A DNA stretch of 17,273 bases from an uncultured Clostridia bacterium (GCA_938009115.1 CALLHZ010000004.1:1-17273), one strand, 5' to 3'; positions 7,275-14,293 are shown, numbered from the stretch's first letter. The notes: a model not told the origin generated them from the letters alone. Numbers and translations: made by a program.

Positions 7275-8111
7275 ATGGCGCTGGTATCGATGCGAACAAT
7301 GTTGGAAAAGGCCGGGGCAGAAGGGTATAGCGTCGGCAACTTTGACGTATTCAATCTGGAACTGCTGAAAGGCGTCATGGAGGCGCAGGAAGAGCTCAGG
7401 GCCCCTGTCATACTGGCTTACGGTCCGCCTTTTGAAGTCTATTCACCGATGCGCCACTACGCGAAGCTGATGCGTTCCTATGCGGAAGAAACCGATTTGC
7501 CCGTTGTGATCCATCTGGATCATGCCAATACGCTTGCGCAAGTCAAGAGCGCCGTGGATGCAGGATTCAACTCTGTCATGATCGACGCGTCGGCACTTCC
7601 CTTTGAGGAAAACATCCAAAGAACCCTGGAGGTCGTGGCATTCTGCAAACCTCTTGGCATCCCGGTAGAGGCAGAATTGGGCCATGTGGGTGATGAAGGA
7701 ATGTCGGACCTTTCGGATTACGGGTTCACAGATCCCTCCCTGGCTGCCGAGTACGTGGGACGCACGGGGATCGATGCCTTGGCCGTGGCCATCGGCAATG
7801 CCCACGGCGTCTATCGCCGCAAGCCTGAGATCCGATACGAGGTCCTGGAGGCTGTGCGCAAGGCCGTCAGCGTGCCCCTGGTCCTTCACGGCGCTTCCGG
7901 GATCCCCGACGAGGATATCCGCCGCTGCGCGGCCCTGGGCATCACAAAGATCAATATACACACGGAGCTGCTGCTCTCTGCTGTGGAACGCCTTCGGCAG
8001 GATGTCGAAGAGGGCGCCAATTATTACACTATTTTTGACCATCATGTGAAAGCGGTGAAGGAACGAACGAAGGAGAAGATCCTTCTGTTCGGAAGTCAGG
8101 GAAAATCATAG
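7275..8111 (+). CDS. Class II ketose-bisphosphate aldolase
   Basis: A 278-residue Zn-dependent aldolase of the Fba/GatY/KbaY family, which splits a ketose-1,6-bisphosphate into dihydroxyacetone phosphate and an aldehyde phosphate. The catalytic Asp82 and Zn ligand His83 lie in VIHLDHANT, at the canonical positions. Glu132 and Glu134 are in VEAELGHVG, and the other Zn ligands His177 (GNAHGVY) and His205 (LHGASGIP) are present. The phosphate-binding stretch ITKINIHTELL is closer to tagatose-bisphosphate aldolases (VNVATEL) than to the INTDTD form of many FbaA proteins. Substrate could be fructose-, tagatose- or a related bisphosphate, and the adjacent PfkB kinase may supply it. The start lies 2 bases after mscS; AAAGGCGG just upstream is a modest ribosome site. 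Confidence 0.92.
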   Translation: MALVSMRTMLEKAGAEGYSVGNFDVFNLELLKGVMEAQEELRAPVILAYGPPFEVYSPMRHYAKLMRSYAEETDLPVVIHLDHANTLAQVKSAVDAGFNSVMIDASALPFEENIQRTLEVVAFCKPLGIPVEAELGHVGDEGMSDLSDYGFTDPSLAAEYVGRTGIDALAVAIGNAHGVYRRKPEIRYEVLEAVRKAVSVPLVLHGASGIPDEDIRRCAALGITKINIHTELLLSAVERLRQDVEEGANYYTIFDHHVKAVKERTKEKILLFGSQGKS

Positions 8112-8120
8112 GAGGGGAGC

Positions 8121-9062
8121 TTGAGGCAAGGAACGGCGATCTGTTACGGGCTGGCGGTTTGCGACGTGCTCATACCGGGGATCTCCCGGGATGCATTCTG
8201 CACTGAGACGACGCGGATCCCGTCTTTTTCGTATCATACAGGCGGTGATGCCATCAATGAAGCCATCGCCTTGGTAAAACTCGGGCATAGGGCTCGCCTG
8301 ATGAGTTTTGTGGGGCGTGATCTGTTCGGAGACTTTATCCTGGAGCAGGGGAATCGTTCCGGCGTGGATATGTCTGCCGTGGCCCGGCATCCCAGCCTTC
8401 CCACGACTGTTTCGCTGGTCTGCATCCACCCCGGCGGAGAGCGAAGCTTTATCATCAATCAAGGGGCTGACAACGCCCTTTCTGAAGCTTGCATCGACTG
8501 GGCGGCGCTCAACGACGCCCAGGTAGTTTCCGTTGGCAGCGCATTCTCTTGTCCCGGTCTGACACAATCTCTGCCGAAGCTCCTTCAAACGGCTAAATCC
8601 CGGGGGATCATCACCTGTGTGGACGTTATCCGTGGACCAGACCCGGCGGCGAAGGTCGAAATGGAGGCATTTTTGCCTTATACGGATTATATTTTCCCAA
8701 ACTACGAGGAGGGCTGCTGGCTTACGGGAGAACGAGAGATCGACCGAATTGCCGGTTGCCTGACGGAGATGGGCGCGGGCCATGTGGTGGTCAAGACCGG
8801 AAGAAGCGGCTGTCATCTTTTCGGTCGTGGCGGAGAGCATCATCACATTCCCGGATTTCCCGTCGACGATGCCAAGGATACTACCGGTGCCGGTGACAAT
8901 TTTGCCGCCGGGTTCATCGCCGGGCTGCTGGAGGGAAAGGCGCCGGTCGAATGCGCCCGCTTCGCCAATGCCGCTGCAGCTTGTTCCGTTCGGTATATTG
9001 GTGCTTGCGGACTTACCGGCAGGCAGGAAGTGGAAGAGCGACTCATGTCGCAGCACGTGTAG
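8121..9062 (+). CDS. PfkB/ribokinase family carbohydrate kinase
   Basis: A 313-residue ATP-dependent sugar kinase of the PfkB family. The N-terminal signature is YHTGGDAINEAIALVKLG (38-55), with the substrate-binding GGDAIN. The C-terminal signature is DTTGAGDNFAAGF (253-265), where Asp259 is the catalytic base and GAG forms the anion hole. It starts with TTG at 8121, placed 3 bases after the strong site GGAGGGG (8111-8117) that overlaps the aldolase stop, so start choice is fairly secure. The cytoplasmic product would be a phosphorylated sugar or sugar-phosphate. Coupling to a bisphosphate aldolase suggests a 1- or 6-phosphokinase acting just before it, but ribokinase, fructokinase and 2-keto-3-deoxygluconate kinase relatives share these motifs and the substrate cannot be read. 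The EIIC gene follows after 14 bases. Confidence 0.92.
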   Translation: MRQGTAICYGLAVCDVLIPGISRDAFCTETTRIPSFSYHTGGDAINEAIALVKLGHRARLMSFVGRDLFGDFILEQGNRSGVDMSAVARHPSLPTTVSLVCIHPGGERSFIINQGADNALSEACIDWAALNDAQVVSVGSAFSCPGLTQSLPKLLQTAKSRGIITCVDVIRGPDPAAKVEMEAFLPYTDYIFPNYEEGCWLTGEREIDRIAGCLTEMGAGHVVVKTGRSGCHLFGRGGEHHHIPGFPVDDAKDTTGAGDNFAAGFIAGLLEGKAPVECARFANAAAACSVRYIGACGLTGRQEVEERLMSQHV

Positions 9063-9076
9063 GAGGTGCAAAAGCA

Positions 9077-10117
9077 ATGGAAGAACCAAAGACCGGAGTA
9101 AGGGGCTTTGCCACAAGAAAAGGCGTTACGCTGTCGGTAAAGGTCTACTTCGTGGATGCAATGGGCTCGATGGCCTTCGGCCTTTTTGCTTCGCTTCTGA
9201 TTGGAACGATCTTCAACACGCTGTCCGGAAAACTGGGCTGGCCGTGGCTGGGAGAGATTGCCGGATATGCCACAGGCGCAACGGGCGCTGCGATGGCGGT
9301 TGCCATCGGATACTCGCTCAAGGCGCCCGGTCTGGTCCTTTTTTCACTTTGCGCCGTGGGGATGGGCGCCAACGCGCTGGGCGGCCCCCTGGGAACGCTG
9401 TTTTCTGTCATTGTAGCTGCTGAGTTGGGAAAACTGGTATCCAAGGAAACAAAAGTCGACATCCTGTTGACGCCCACAGTCACCATTATATCCGGCATTG
9501 CCGTCGCAGTAGCCATTGGTCCCGGCGTATCGGCCATTATGACTGGCTTCGGCGCTATGATCATGCAAGCTACGGTACTTCGGCCTTTTGGCATGGGCAT
9601 CCTGGTTGCCGTGCTCGTCGGCATCGCCTTGACCCTTCCGATCAGCAGCGCCGCCATCTGCGCGACCTTGGGACTGGTCGGCCTGGCCGGCGGTGCGGCC
9701 ACTGCCGGATGCTGCGCACAGATGGTCGGATTCGCTGTGATGAGCTTCCCTGAAAATCGCTGGGGAGGTATTCTGGCTCAGGGCCTTGGAACCTCCATGC
9801 TCCAGATGGGCAACATCGTGAAAAACCCAAAGGTCTGGATCCCGCCCACGCTGGCCGGCGCCGTGACAGGTCCGATCGCAACATGTATCTTCCAGATGGA
9901 AAATGGCGTCGCTGTTGCTTCCGGCATGGGGACTTGCGGATTGGTAGGGCCGATCGGCGTGTATTCCAGTGAGTGGTTTGCCCGGGCCGGCATGACCGGA
10001 TGGATCGCTGTGATCATGGTCTGCATTGTGTTGCCAGCCTTTCTGACGCCAATGATCGCTTATCCTCTTCGGAAAATCGGCTGGATCCGTCCCGGAGATC
10101 TGAAACTGGAACTGTAG
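9077..10117 (+). CDS. PTS EIIC-like / PfoR-type membrane protein
   Basis: A 346-residue, very hydrophobic multi-pass protein resembling the EIIC_2 family, which includes the clostridial PfoR proteins: sugar-permease-like membrane domains of the phosphotransferase type. Visible marks are the start VKVYFVDAMGSMAFGLFASLLIG, repeated Gly/Ala-rich helices, LLTPTVTIISGI, LTLPISSAAIC, a loop with FPENRWGGILAQGLGTSMLQMGNI and IPPTLAGAVTGPIA, and a short charged C-tail. There is no fused or neighbouring EIIA or EIIB domain, so phosphotransfer during uptake cannot be assumed; it may pass its sugar to the ATP-dependent kinase encoded upstream. The ATG at 9077 is chosen for AGGAGG at 9061-9066 (10 bases away); upstream in-frame starts lie inside the kinase gene. 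Family placement is from memory of the profile. Confidence 0.8.
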   Translation: MEEPKTGVRGFATRKGVTLSVKVYFVDAMGSMAFGLFASLLIGTIFNTLSGKLGWPWLGEIAGYATGATGAAMAVAIGYSLKAPGLVLFSLCAVGMGANALGGPLGTLFSVIVAAELGKLVSKETKVDILLTPTVTIISGIAVAVAIGPGVSAIMTGFGAMIMQATVLRPFGMGILVAVLVGIALTLPISSAAICATLGLVGLAGGAATAGCCAQMVGFAVMSFPENRWGGILAQGLGTSMLQMGNIVKNPKVWIPPTLAGAVTGPIATCIFQMENGVAVASGMGTCGLVGPIGVYSSEWFARAGMTGWIAVIMVCIVLPAFLTPMIAYPLRKIGWIRPGDLKLEL

Positions 10118-10121
10118 TATA

Positions 10122-10146
10122 ACCGGGCGGCCTTTGGCCGCCCGGT
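10122..10146 (+). repeat. Perfect intercistronic hairpin without U-tract
   Basis: ACCGGGCGGCC (10122-10132) and GGCCGCCCGGT (10136-10146) are a perfect 11-bp inverted repeat around TTT. No T-run follows (CTGAGC), so it should not act as a normal intrinsic terminator. It sits 4 bases after the EIIC stop and 7 before the mutase ribosome site (GAGGAG, 10154-10159). It may protect the upstream mRNA 3' end or set unequal expression of the two genes. Confidence 0.75.
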
Positions 10147-10167
10147 CTGAGCAATGAGGAGTATATC

Positions 10168-11736
10168 ATGAAAAATTACAGAGCATTGCAGAACGGCAGC
10201 GACATCCGTGGCGTGGCGCTGCCGGACGCTTCCGGTAAGCCGGTTACACTGACACCCGAAGCTGCCCGGGACTTGAGCCGGGCCTTTGCCGTCTGGCTGG
10301 CTTCGAACAGACGTCTTGGACCCGGTCCGCTGACTGTGGCCGTCGGACGGGATTCAAGATTGTCGGGTGAAGCACTTTCCCGGGTCGTGTGCGAGTCATT
10401 GCGAGACTTTGGGGTCCAGGTACTGGACTGCGGAATGGCTTCCACGCCGGCCATGTTCATGTCTACTGTCTTTCCGGAGATCGCCGCAGACGGGGCCGTG
10501 ATGATCACCGCCAGCCATCTGCCCTGGGATCGGAATGGCTTCAAGTATTTTTCCCGGGCAGGCGGCCTGGAGAAGCAGGATATCGCAGACATCGTGGAAA
10601 TAGCTTCCGCTCCTGATGTTTCTCCCGGAGACGCCTCCGAGGGCAGCTGGAATTCCTGTGATCTGATGGAGCGATATGCGGCGCATTTGCGGCAGGTGGT
10701 TTGCCGCGAGCTGGCGTGCCCTTCGGAGCAGAATGCTTTGGCAGGATTGCGGGGGGTTTGCGATGCAGGCAACGGCGCGGGCGGTTTTTTTGTCACTCAT
10801 GTATTGCAGGCTTTGGGCGCGGATACCTCCGGCAGCCAGTTCTTGGAGCCCGACGGCCGCTTTCCGAATCATTCCCCCAATCCGGAAGACCCGGAGGCCA
10901 TGAAATCCCTTTCCCTGGCCACTTACCACGCCGGGGCCGACCTGGGGATCCTTTTCGACACAGATGTAGATCGTTCGGCGGCAGTGGATGCAGCGGGTCA
11001 TGAGATTGCCAGAAATCGCATCGTCGCATTGGCCGCCTCCTTGATCTCCCCAGAAAAAGAAGGCAGTATCATCGTAACGGACAGCGTCACCAGCGATCAG
11101 TTGACATTATTTCTTGAAGAAGAACTGGGCTTTCGGCATTTGCGGTATCAGCGCGGATATAGGAATGTCATCGGAAAAGCGCTGGCGTTGAATGCGGAGG
11201 ACCGGGATTGTCCTTTGGCCATAGAGACTTCGGGCCATGCGGCTTTCCGGGAGAATTATTTTTTGGATGACGGAGCATACCTGGCCACAAAGATCGTGAT
11301 CCGGGCCGCGCGTTTGAAACAGGAGGGAATGGATATCGGTTCCCTGATTGCGAAGCTTCAGGAACCGGCTGAGGCCATGGAGGTAAGGATCCCTGTTCTT
11401 GCGGAAGGCTTTTCAGTCTATGCTGACGGCATCATTCAGGAATTGAGATCTCTGATCGCTACAGGCGCGTGCACCCGGGAAAGTCCTTGCGGCGGAAGAT
11501 GCCGCTGTGGGATGGCCGTGGTGGAACCTAATTATGAAGGAATTCGCGTATCCTGCGATGAAGACAACGGAGACGGCTGGTTTCTTTTAAGAAAGTCGCT
11601 TCATGAACCGCTCCTGCCGTTAAATATCGAGAGCAACAGGCCTGGCGGCTGCGGCGTGATCGCAAAAAAAGTCGCCGACCTTCTGGACGCCTATGCCGCG
11701 CTGGACCTGAAAGAGCTCCGGAGCCTGGGGGCGTAA
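10168..11736 (+). CDS. Phosphoglucomutase/phosphomannomutase family protein (plant PGM3-like type)
   Basis: A 522-residue alpha-D-phosphohexomutase, which moves phosphate between the 1 and 6 positions of a hexose. The phosphoserine loop is TASHLP (114-119, Ser116; usually TASHNP). The metal loop is DTDVDRSA (264-271; usually DGDxDR), and the sugar loop is ETSGHAAF (353-360). The C-terminal phosphate loop reads RKSLHEPLLPLNIES in place of the usual RPSGTEP. DTDVDR, ETSGH with FLDDGAY, and SLHxPLLPLNIES recall the plant plastid PGM3-like branch. A four-cysteine cluster at 435, 441, 445 and 447 is unusual. GAGGAG at 10154-10159 serves the ATG. As last gene of the cluster, after a hairpin and before a terminator, it may link the sugar pathway to hexose-phosphate pools. 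Exact substrate is open. Confidence 0.9.
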   Translation: MKNYRALQNGSDIRGVALPDASGKPVTLTPEAARDLSRAFAVWLASNRRLGPGPLTVAVGRDSRLSGEALSRVVCESLRDFGVQVLDCGMASTPAMFMSTVFPEIAADGAVMITASHLPWDRNGFKYFSRAGGLEKQDIADIVEIASAPDVSPGDASEGSWNSCDLMERYAAHLRQVVCRELACPSEQNALAGLRGVCDAGNGAGGFFVTHVLQALGADTSGSQFLEPDGRFPNHSPNPEDPEAMKSLSLATYHAGADLGILFDTDVDRSAAVDAAGHEIARNRIVALAASLISPEKEGSIIVTDSVTSDQLTLFLEEELGFRHLRYQRGYRNVIGKALALNAEDRDCPLAIETSGHAAFRENYFLDDGAYLATKIVIRAARLKQEGMDIGSLIAKLQEPAEAMEVRIPVLAEGFSVYADGIIQELRSLIATGACTRESPCGGRCRCGMAVVEPNYEGIRVSCDEDNGDGWFLLRKSLHEPLLPLNIESNRPGGCGVIAKKVADLLDAYAALDLKELRSLGA

Positions 11737-11810
11737 ACCGATAACGGGCACCCGAGGGCGCAGCGTTTGAAGGTCTGTGATCAAAGGTGCATCCCTGCAG
11801 GATATCCTGT

Positions 11811-11843
11811 ACCCGACACCCATAGTAGGGTGTCGGGTTTTTT
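11811..11843 (+). terminator. Rho-independent terminator of the six-gene cluster
   Basis: ACCCGACACCC (11811-11821) pairs perfectly with GGGTGTCGGGT (11828-11838) around ATAGTA and runs into six Ts (11838-11843). It closes the plus-strand gene set that began at 4800. Confidence 0.93.
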
Positions 11844-11894
11844 GCGGATTTTGTCTTGCCGCATTTCTTGGAAAAAGAAAAAATGAAAAACCTC

Positions 11895-11925
11895 TTGACC
11901 TTGACGCAGCGGTAAGGTTTATTCT
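11895..11925 (+). promoter_or_regulatory. MerR-type promoter with 19-bp spacer and operator dyad
   Basis: TTGACC (11895-11900) and TATTCT (11920-11925) are 19 bases apart, the over-long spacer typical of MerR-controlled promoters, which the regulator untwists to activate. The spacer holds CCTTGACGC-A-GCGGTAAGG (11899-11917), a dyad with 7 of 9 pairs matching, centred on 11908. The only gene downstream is the MerR gene itself, so autoregulation is the simplest reading. Confidence 0.8.
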
Positions 11926-11945
11926 TAATCCAGGAGGGAAACAGA

Positions 11946-12710
11946 GTGGAATATACGATCGGAAAATTAGTCGGATTATCAGGGCTTACGACACGGACGC
12001 TGCGGTATTACGACCAAATCGGCTTGTTGAAACCTTCAAAAATAAGGAGCAACGGTTACCGGATCTATACTGAGTCTGATGTGGACCGCTTGCAGCAGAT
12101 CCTGTTTTTTCGCATATTGAAAATCAGTCCCGAAACCATACGCAGCATTTTGGATGATCCGGAATATGATGCGCTGACCGTGTTGGAGACTCATCGGATC
12201 GCATTGGCGAAACAGAAAGCGCAATTAGAGGATATCATTGGCAACGTGGAAAAGACGATCGCCCAAATGAAAGGAGAATATCAGATGACGGATCACGAAA
12301 AGTTTGAAGGACTCAAACGAAAATTGCTGGAGGAAAACCAGGAAAAATATGGCAAAGAATTGATGGAAAAATATGGAGAAAAACAACTGAAAAAGTCAAA
12401 TGAACGCTTTGCCGCCCTTACACAGGAAGAATTTGAAAAGGCCGAAAAGCTGGCGGCTGACTTTGCAGCGGCTCTCAAGGAAGCTGCTGCTGCCGGAGAT
12501 CCGGCTTGCGAAGCCGCCAGAGAGGCTTGCAGCATCCATAGAGAGTGGCTCTCATTTTATTGGGGTGGCAAGGCGCTGAAGCCAGAAGCCCATTTAGGGC
12601 TTGCGGAAATGTATTGCAGCGATGGCCGGTTTGCTGAAAATATGGAGGCGCTGGCCGAGGGACGGGCGGAGTTTTTTCGCAAGGCCCTGGCATTGTACTA
12701 CGATCTTTAA
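11946..12710 (+). CDS. MerR family regulator with TipAS-like effector domain
   Basis: A 254-residue transcription regulator. Residues 1-70 form the MerR winged helix-turn-helix (YTIGKLVGLSGLTTRTLRYY, DQIGLL, NGYRIY), followed by a dimerising coiled coil (about 76-112). The C-terminal half (about 130-250) resembles the TipAS/TipA antibiotic-binding domain: FAALTQEEFEKAEKLAADF, then HREWLSFYW and LGLAEMY, with a final helix RAEFFRKAL. TipA-like proteins bind drugs or other small molecules and activate transcription; the ligand here is unknown. It starts with GTG at 11946, 7 bases after AGGAGGG (11932-11938). Its own promoter carries a MerR-type operator. It stands alone: upstream and downstream terminators isolate it, so targets other than itself must lie elsewhere. 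Confidence 0.9.
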   Translation: MEYTIGKLVGLSGLTTRTLRYYDQIGLLKPSKIRSNGYRIYTESDVDRLQQILFFRILKISPETIRSILDDPEYDALTVLETHRIALAKQKAQLEDIIGNVEKTIAQMKGEYQMTDHEKFEGLKRKLLEENQEKYGKELMEKYGEKQLKKSNERFAALTQEEFEKAEKLAADFAAALKEAAAAGDPACEAAREACSIHREWLSFYWGGKALKPEAHLGLAEMYCSDGRFAENMEALAEGRAEFFRKALALYYDL

Positions 12711-12716
12711 ACATTG

Positions 12717-12742
12717 AAAAACGGGCTTTTGCCCGTTTTTTT
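12717..12742. terminator. Bidirectional terminator between convergent merR and gntR genes
   Basis: AAAAACGGGC (12717-12726) pairs with GCCCGTTTTT (12731-12740) around TTTT. T-runs follow the hairpin on the plus strand (12736-12742) and on the minus strand (complement of 12717-12721). It therefore can end the MerR transcript from the left and the GntR transcript from the right. Confidence 0.9.
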
Positions 12743-12754
12743 ATTTGGGAAAGG

Positions 12755-13480
12755 CTATGTCACAAAGCGCACTTCCAGCTTGTCCGGCCTGGAGTAATTC
12801 TCGGTGTATTCCACGATGCGGCCTTCTGCGTCAAAGCCGAGAATTTCGATGCGATTGACGATCCGTTCGTCGGCCAGCTGCAGATATCCTGAAATTTTTG
12901 CGCCGGCTTCCACCATCATCATCGTCTCCCTGAAATTGCAGGGCAGGTGTCCCTGAGAGTCCATGTAATCATAGAGGGAGACCCGTTCAAAATTGTAATT
13001 CTGGATCTCCGGGAAAAACTTCAACGGCAGGTAGGTGTACTCGATGGCCAGGGGCTCCCGGTTGCCGTAGCGGATCCGGTGCAGTCCGAAGACGGGATCC
13101 TTTGCAGGTATCTGCAACCGTTCCGCAAAGTAGTTGTGGCCTTCGATGATCCCCGTGCCGAGGACCTTGCTGGATATTTCAATGCCAAAATTGCGCACCA
13201 GCGATGTAAAGCTTGCGTTTTCCGACTCATTGAGCACCCCGAAGGCAACCTTGTTGTAATCAGGCTTTTTCACAAAGGTCCCCCGGCCTTGTATTCTGAC
13301 CAATTGCCGCCGGTTCACCATCTGGTCGATGGCGCTGCGCACGACCTGCCGGCTTACTCCGTAGCGGAGAGCCAGGCTGCGTTCACTGGGGATCACTTCT
13401 CCAGGCAAAAATTCTCCGCTTTGGATCTGTGCAATGAACATCTCCCTGAGCACATCAGGTGTGATGGAATGAGCAGTCAC
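12755..13480 (-). CDS. GntR family regulator with UTRA domain (second of a tandem pair)
   Basis: A 241-residue HutC/FarR-type regulator: an N-terminal winged helix-turn-helix (about 8-72, with PGEVIPSERSLALRYGVSRQ and GRGTFVKK) and a C-terminal UTRA ligand-binding domain (about 88-238). The UTRA part has FGLHRIRYGNREPLAIEYTY, the pattern around the ligand pocket. I chose the GTG at 13480: GGGAGG (13495-13490) lies 9 bases upstream and only one base separates it from the stop of the preceding regulator gene (TAA-A-GTG), so translation is probably coupled. An in-frame ATG at 13546 would reach back into that gene. Together with its partner it is divergent from the polyamine transporter operon, a likely target. 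The ligand is unknown, and sequence divergence from its partner suggests different ligands or operators. Confidence 0.92.
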   Translation of the reverse strand: MTAHSITPDVLREMFIAQIQSGEFLPGEVIPSERSLALRYGVSRQVVRSAIDQMVNRRQLVRIQGRGTFVKKPDYNKVAFGVLNESENASFTSLVRNFGIEISSKVLGTGIIEGHNYFAERLQIPAKDPVFGLHRIRYGNREPLAIEYTYLPLKFFPEIQNYNFERVSLYDYMDSQGHLPCNFRETMMMVEAGAKISGYLQLADERIVNRIEILGFDAEGRIVEYTENYSRPDKLEVRFVT

Positions 13481-13481
13481 T

Positions 13482-14192
13482 TTATTGCGCCTCCCTTCGG
13501 ACAAAGACAAACCGGTCGATGCGGAGAATGTTTTCAAAAAAAACAAGAAGCTGTCCCTTGTGATCGTAGACCATTCCCTTATGCTTCATCAATGGCGTTC
13601 CATTCTCCACTTTCAACAGCTTGGATTCTTCTTCATCGGCGTATACAAGGGTGATTTTTTGGTTGTTTCCTGCAATACCGTGCTGAGACGCGGATTCGAT
13701 CATTTCTGTGATGTTGTGCCTTTTCAGATCGGCAGACACAAGCGAGGGCATTGTCTCTTTCAACATATAATATGTTTCCAGCGCAATGGGCTCCTTGTCG
13801 TCCAGACAAAGCCGGACCACTCGGTGCAACGGCGTTTCTCTGGGGATCAGCATTTTGCCGGCCAGCCTTTCATTGGCGTTGATGCACTGGAATTCGTGGA
13901 TCCGGTATTTGATATGCGGATCCACGATCGTCGGCTTGTCCGCAAAGAAATTGACCGGCTTGACGATGCGGGGCCGGGCCATAAAATAACCTTTTCTTTC
14001 TTCGGAAATGATCACGCCTTCTTGAATTAATTCGTTCAGCGCTTCCCGGATGGTTGCTCTTTGAACGCCGAATGTTTCAGCCAGAATACGCTCCGACGGC
14101 AGCTTGTCGCCCGGAAGGTAGCTTTGGCTTTGAAGCATATAGCGAAGCTCCTTTGCCAGGACGATATTCAGCGTAAGCAGGTTTTTTCTCAT
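13482..14192 (-). CDS. GntR family regulator with UTRA domain (first of a tandem pair)
   Basis: A 236-residue HutC-type regulator. The winged helix-turn-helix spans about 5-72 (PGDKLPSERILAETFGVQRA, then TIREALNELIQEGVI). The UTRA domain (about 92-230) shows LHRVVRLCLDDKEPIALETYY, MIESASQHGI and ENGTPLMKHKGMVYDHKGQ. The ATG at 14192 has AGGAAG and GAAGG sites upstream on the minus strand, and a promoter of its own at 14266-14238. It is first in a two-gene transcript with the other GntR gene, one base apart. The pair faces potABCD, so repression or sensing of polyamine or a related amine is the natural guess, not shown by sequence. Usual GntR/UTRA length; nothing looks broken. Confidence 0.93.
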   Translation of the reverse strand: MRKNLLTLNIVLAKELRYMLQSQSYLPGDKLPSERILAETFGVQRATIREALNELIQEGVIISEERKGYFMARPRIVKPVNFFADKPTIVDPHIKYRIHEFQCINANERLAGKMLIPRETPLHRVVRLCLDDKEPIALETYYMLKETMPSLVSADLKRHNITEMIESASQHGIAGNNQKITLVYADEEESKLLKVENGTPLMKHKGMVYDHKGQLLVFFENILRIDRFVFVRREAQ

Positions 14193-14237
14193 GATATCAA
14201 GCCTTCTTCCTGCGATATGGAATATTTTTCTGTCTTC

Positions 14238-14266
14238 AATATACCGCTTTCGATGTCCTCCGTCAA
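14238..14266 (-). promoter_or_regulatory. Promoter of the tandem gntR genes
   Basis: Read on the minus strand, TTGACG (14266-14261) is 17 bases from TATATT (14243-14238), 5 of 6 matches at each box. It lies about 45 bases before the GntR start at 14192. The -10 overlaps a GGTATA motif like those near the pot promoter, which hints at autoregulation. Confidence 0.75.
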
Positions 14267-14282
14267 AGAAAATCGATCGATC

Positions 14283-14293
14283 TGGTATAGTAA
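14283..14293 (+). repeat. TGGTATAGTAA box 1 (candidate GntR operator)
   Basis: An exact copy of the 11-base sequence at 14425-14435. It lies about 20 bases upstream of the -35 of the GntR promoter and has no matching plus-strand -35, so it looks like a protein-binding site rather than a second promoter. Operator function is inferred. Confidence 0.5.

Larger units (their letters stand above)
11737..11945 (+). other. Intergenic region between mutase and MerR genes
   Basis: The 209 bases hold a perfect 12-bp palindrome CAGGATATCCTG (11798-11809), the mutase terminator (11811-11843), and the MerR promoter/operator (11895-11925). The first 60 bases show nothing I recognise. Short open frames here run through the terminator and lack ribosome sites. 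Confidence 0.6.

Noticed and set aside
8106..9116. Long open minus-strand frame opposite the PfkB kinase
   Set aside because: No recognisable domain, and the plus strand has both PfkB signatures with a strong ribosome site.
11747..11843. Possible riboswitch or T-box leader before the MerR gene
   Set aside because: The hairpin with T-run is the terminator of the mutase cluster; the T-box sequence is absent, and the MerR promoter lies downstream of it.
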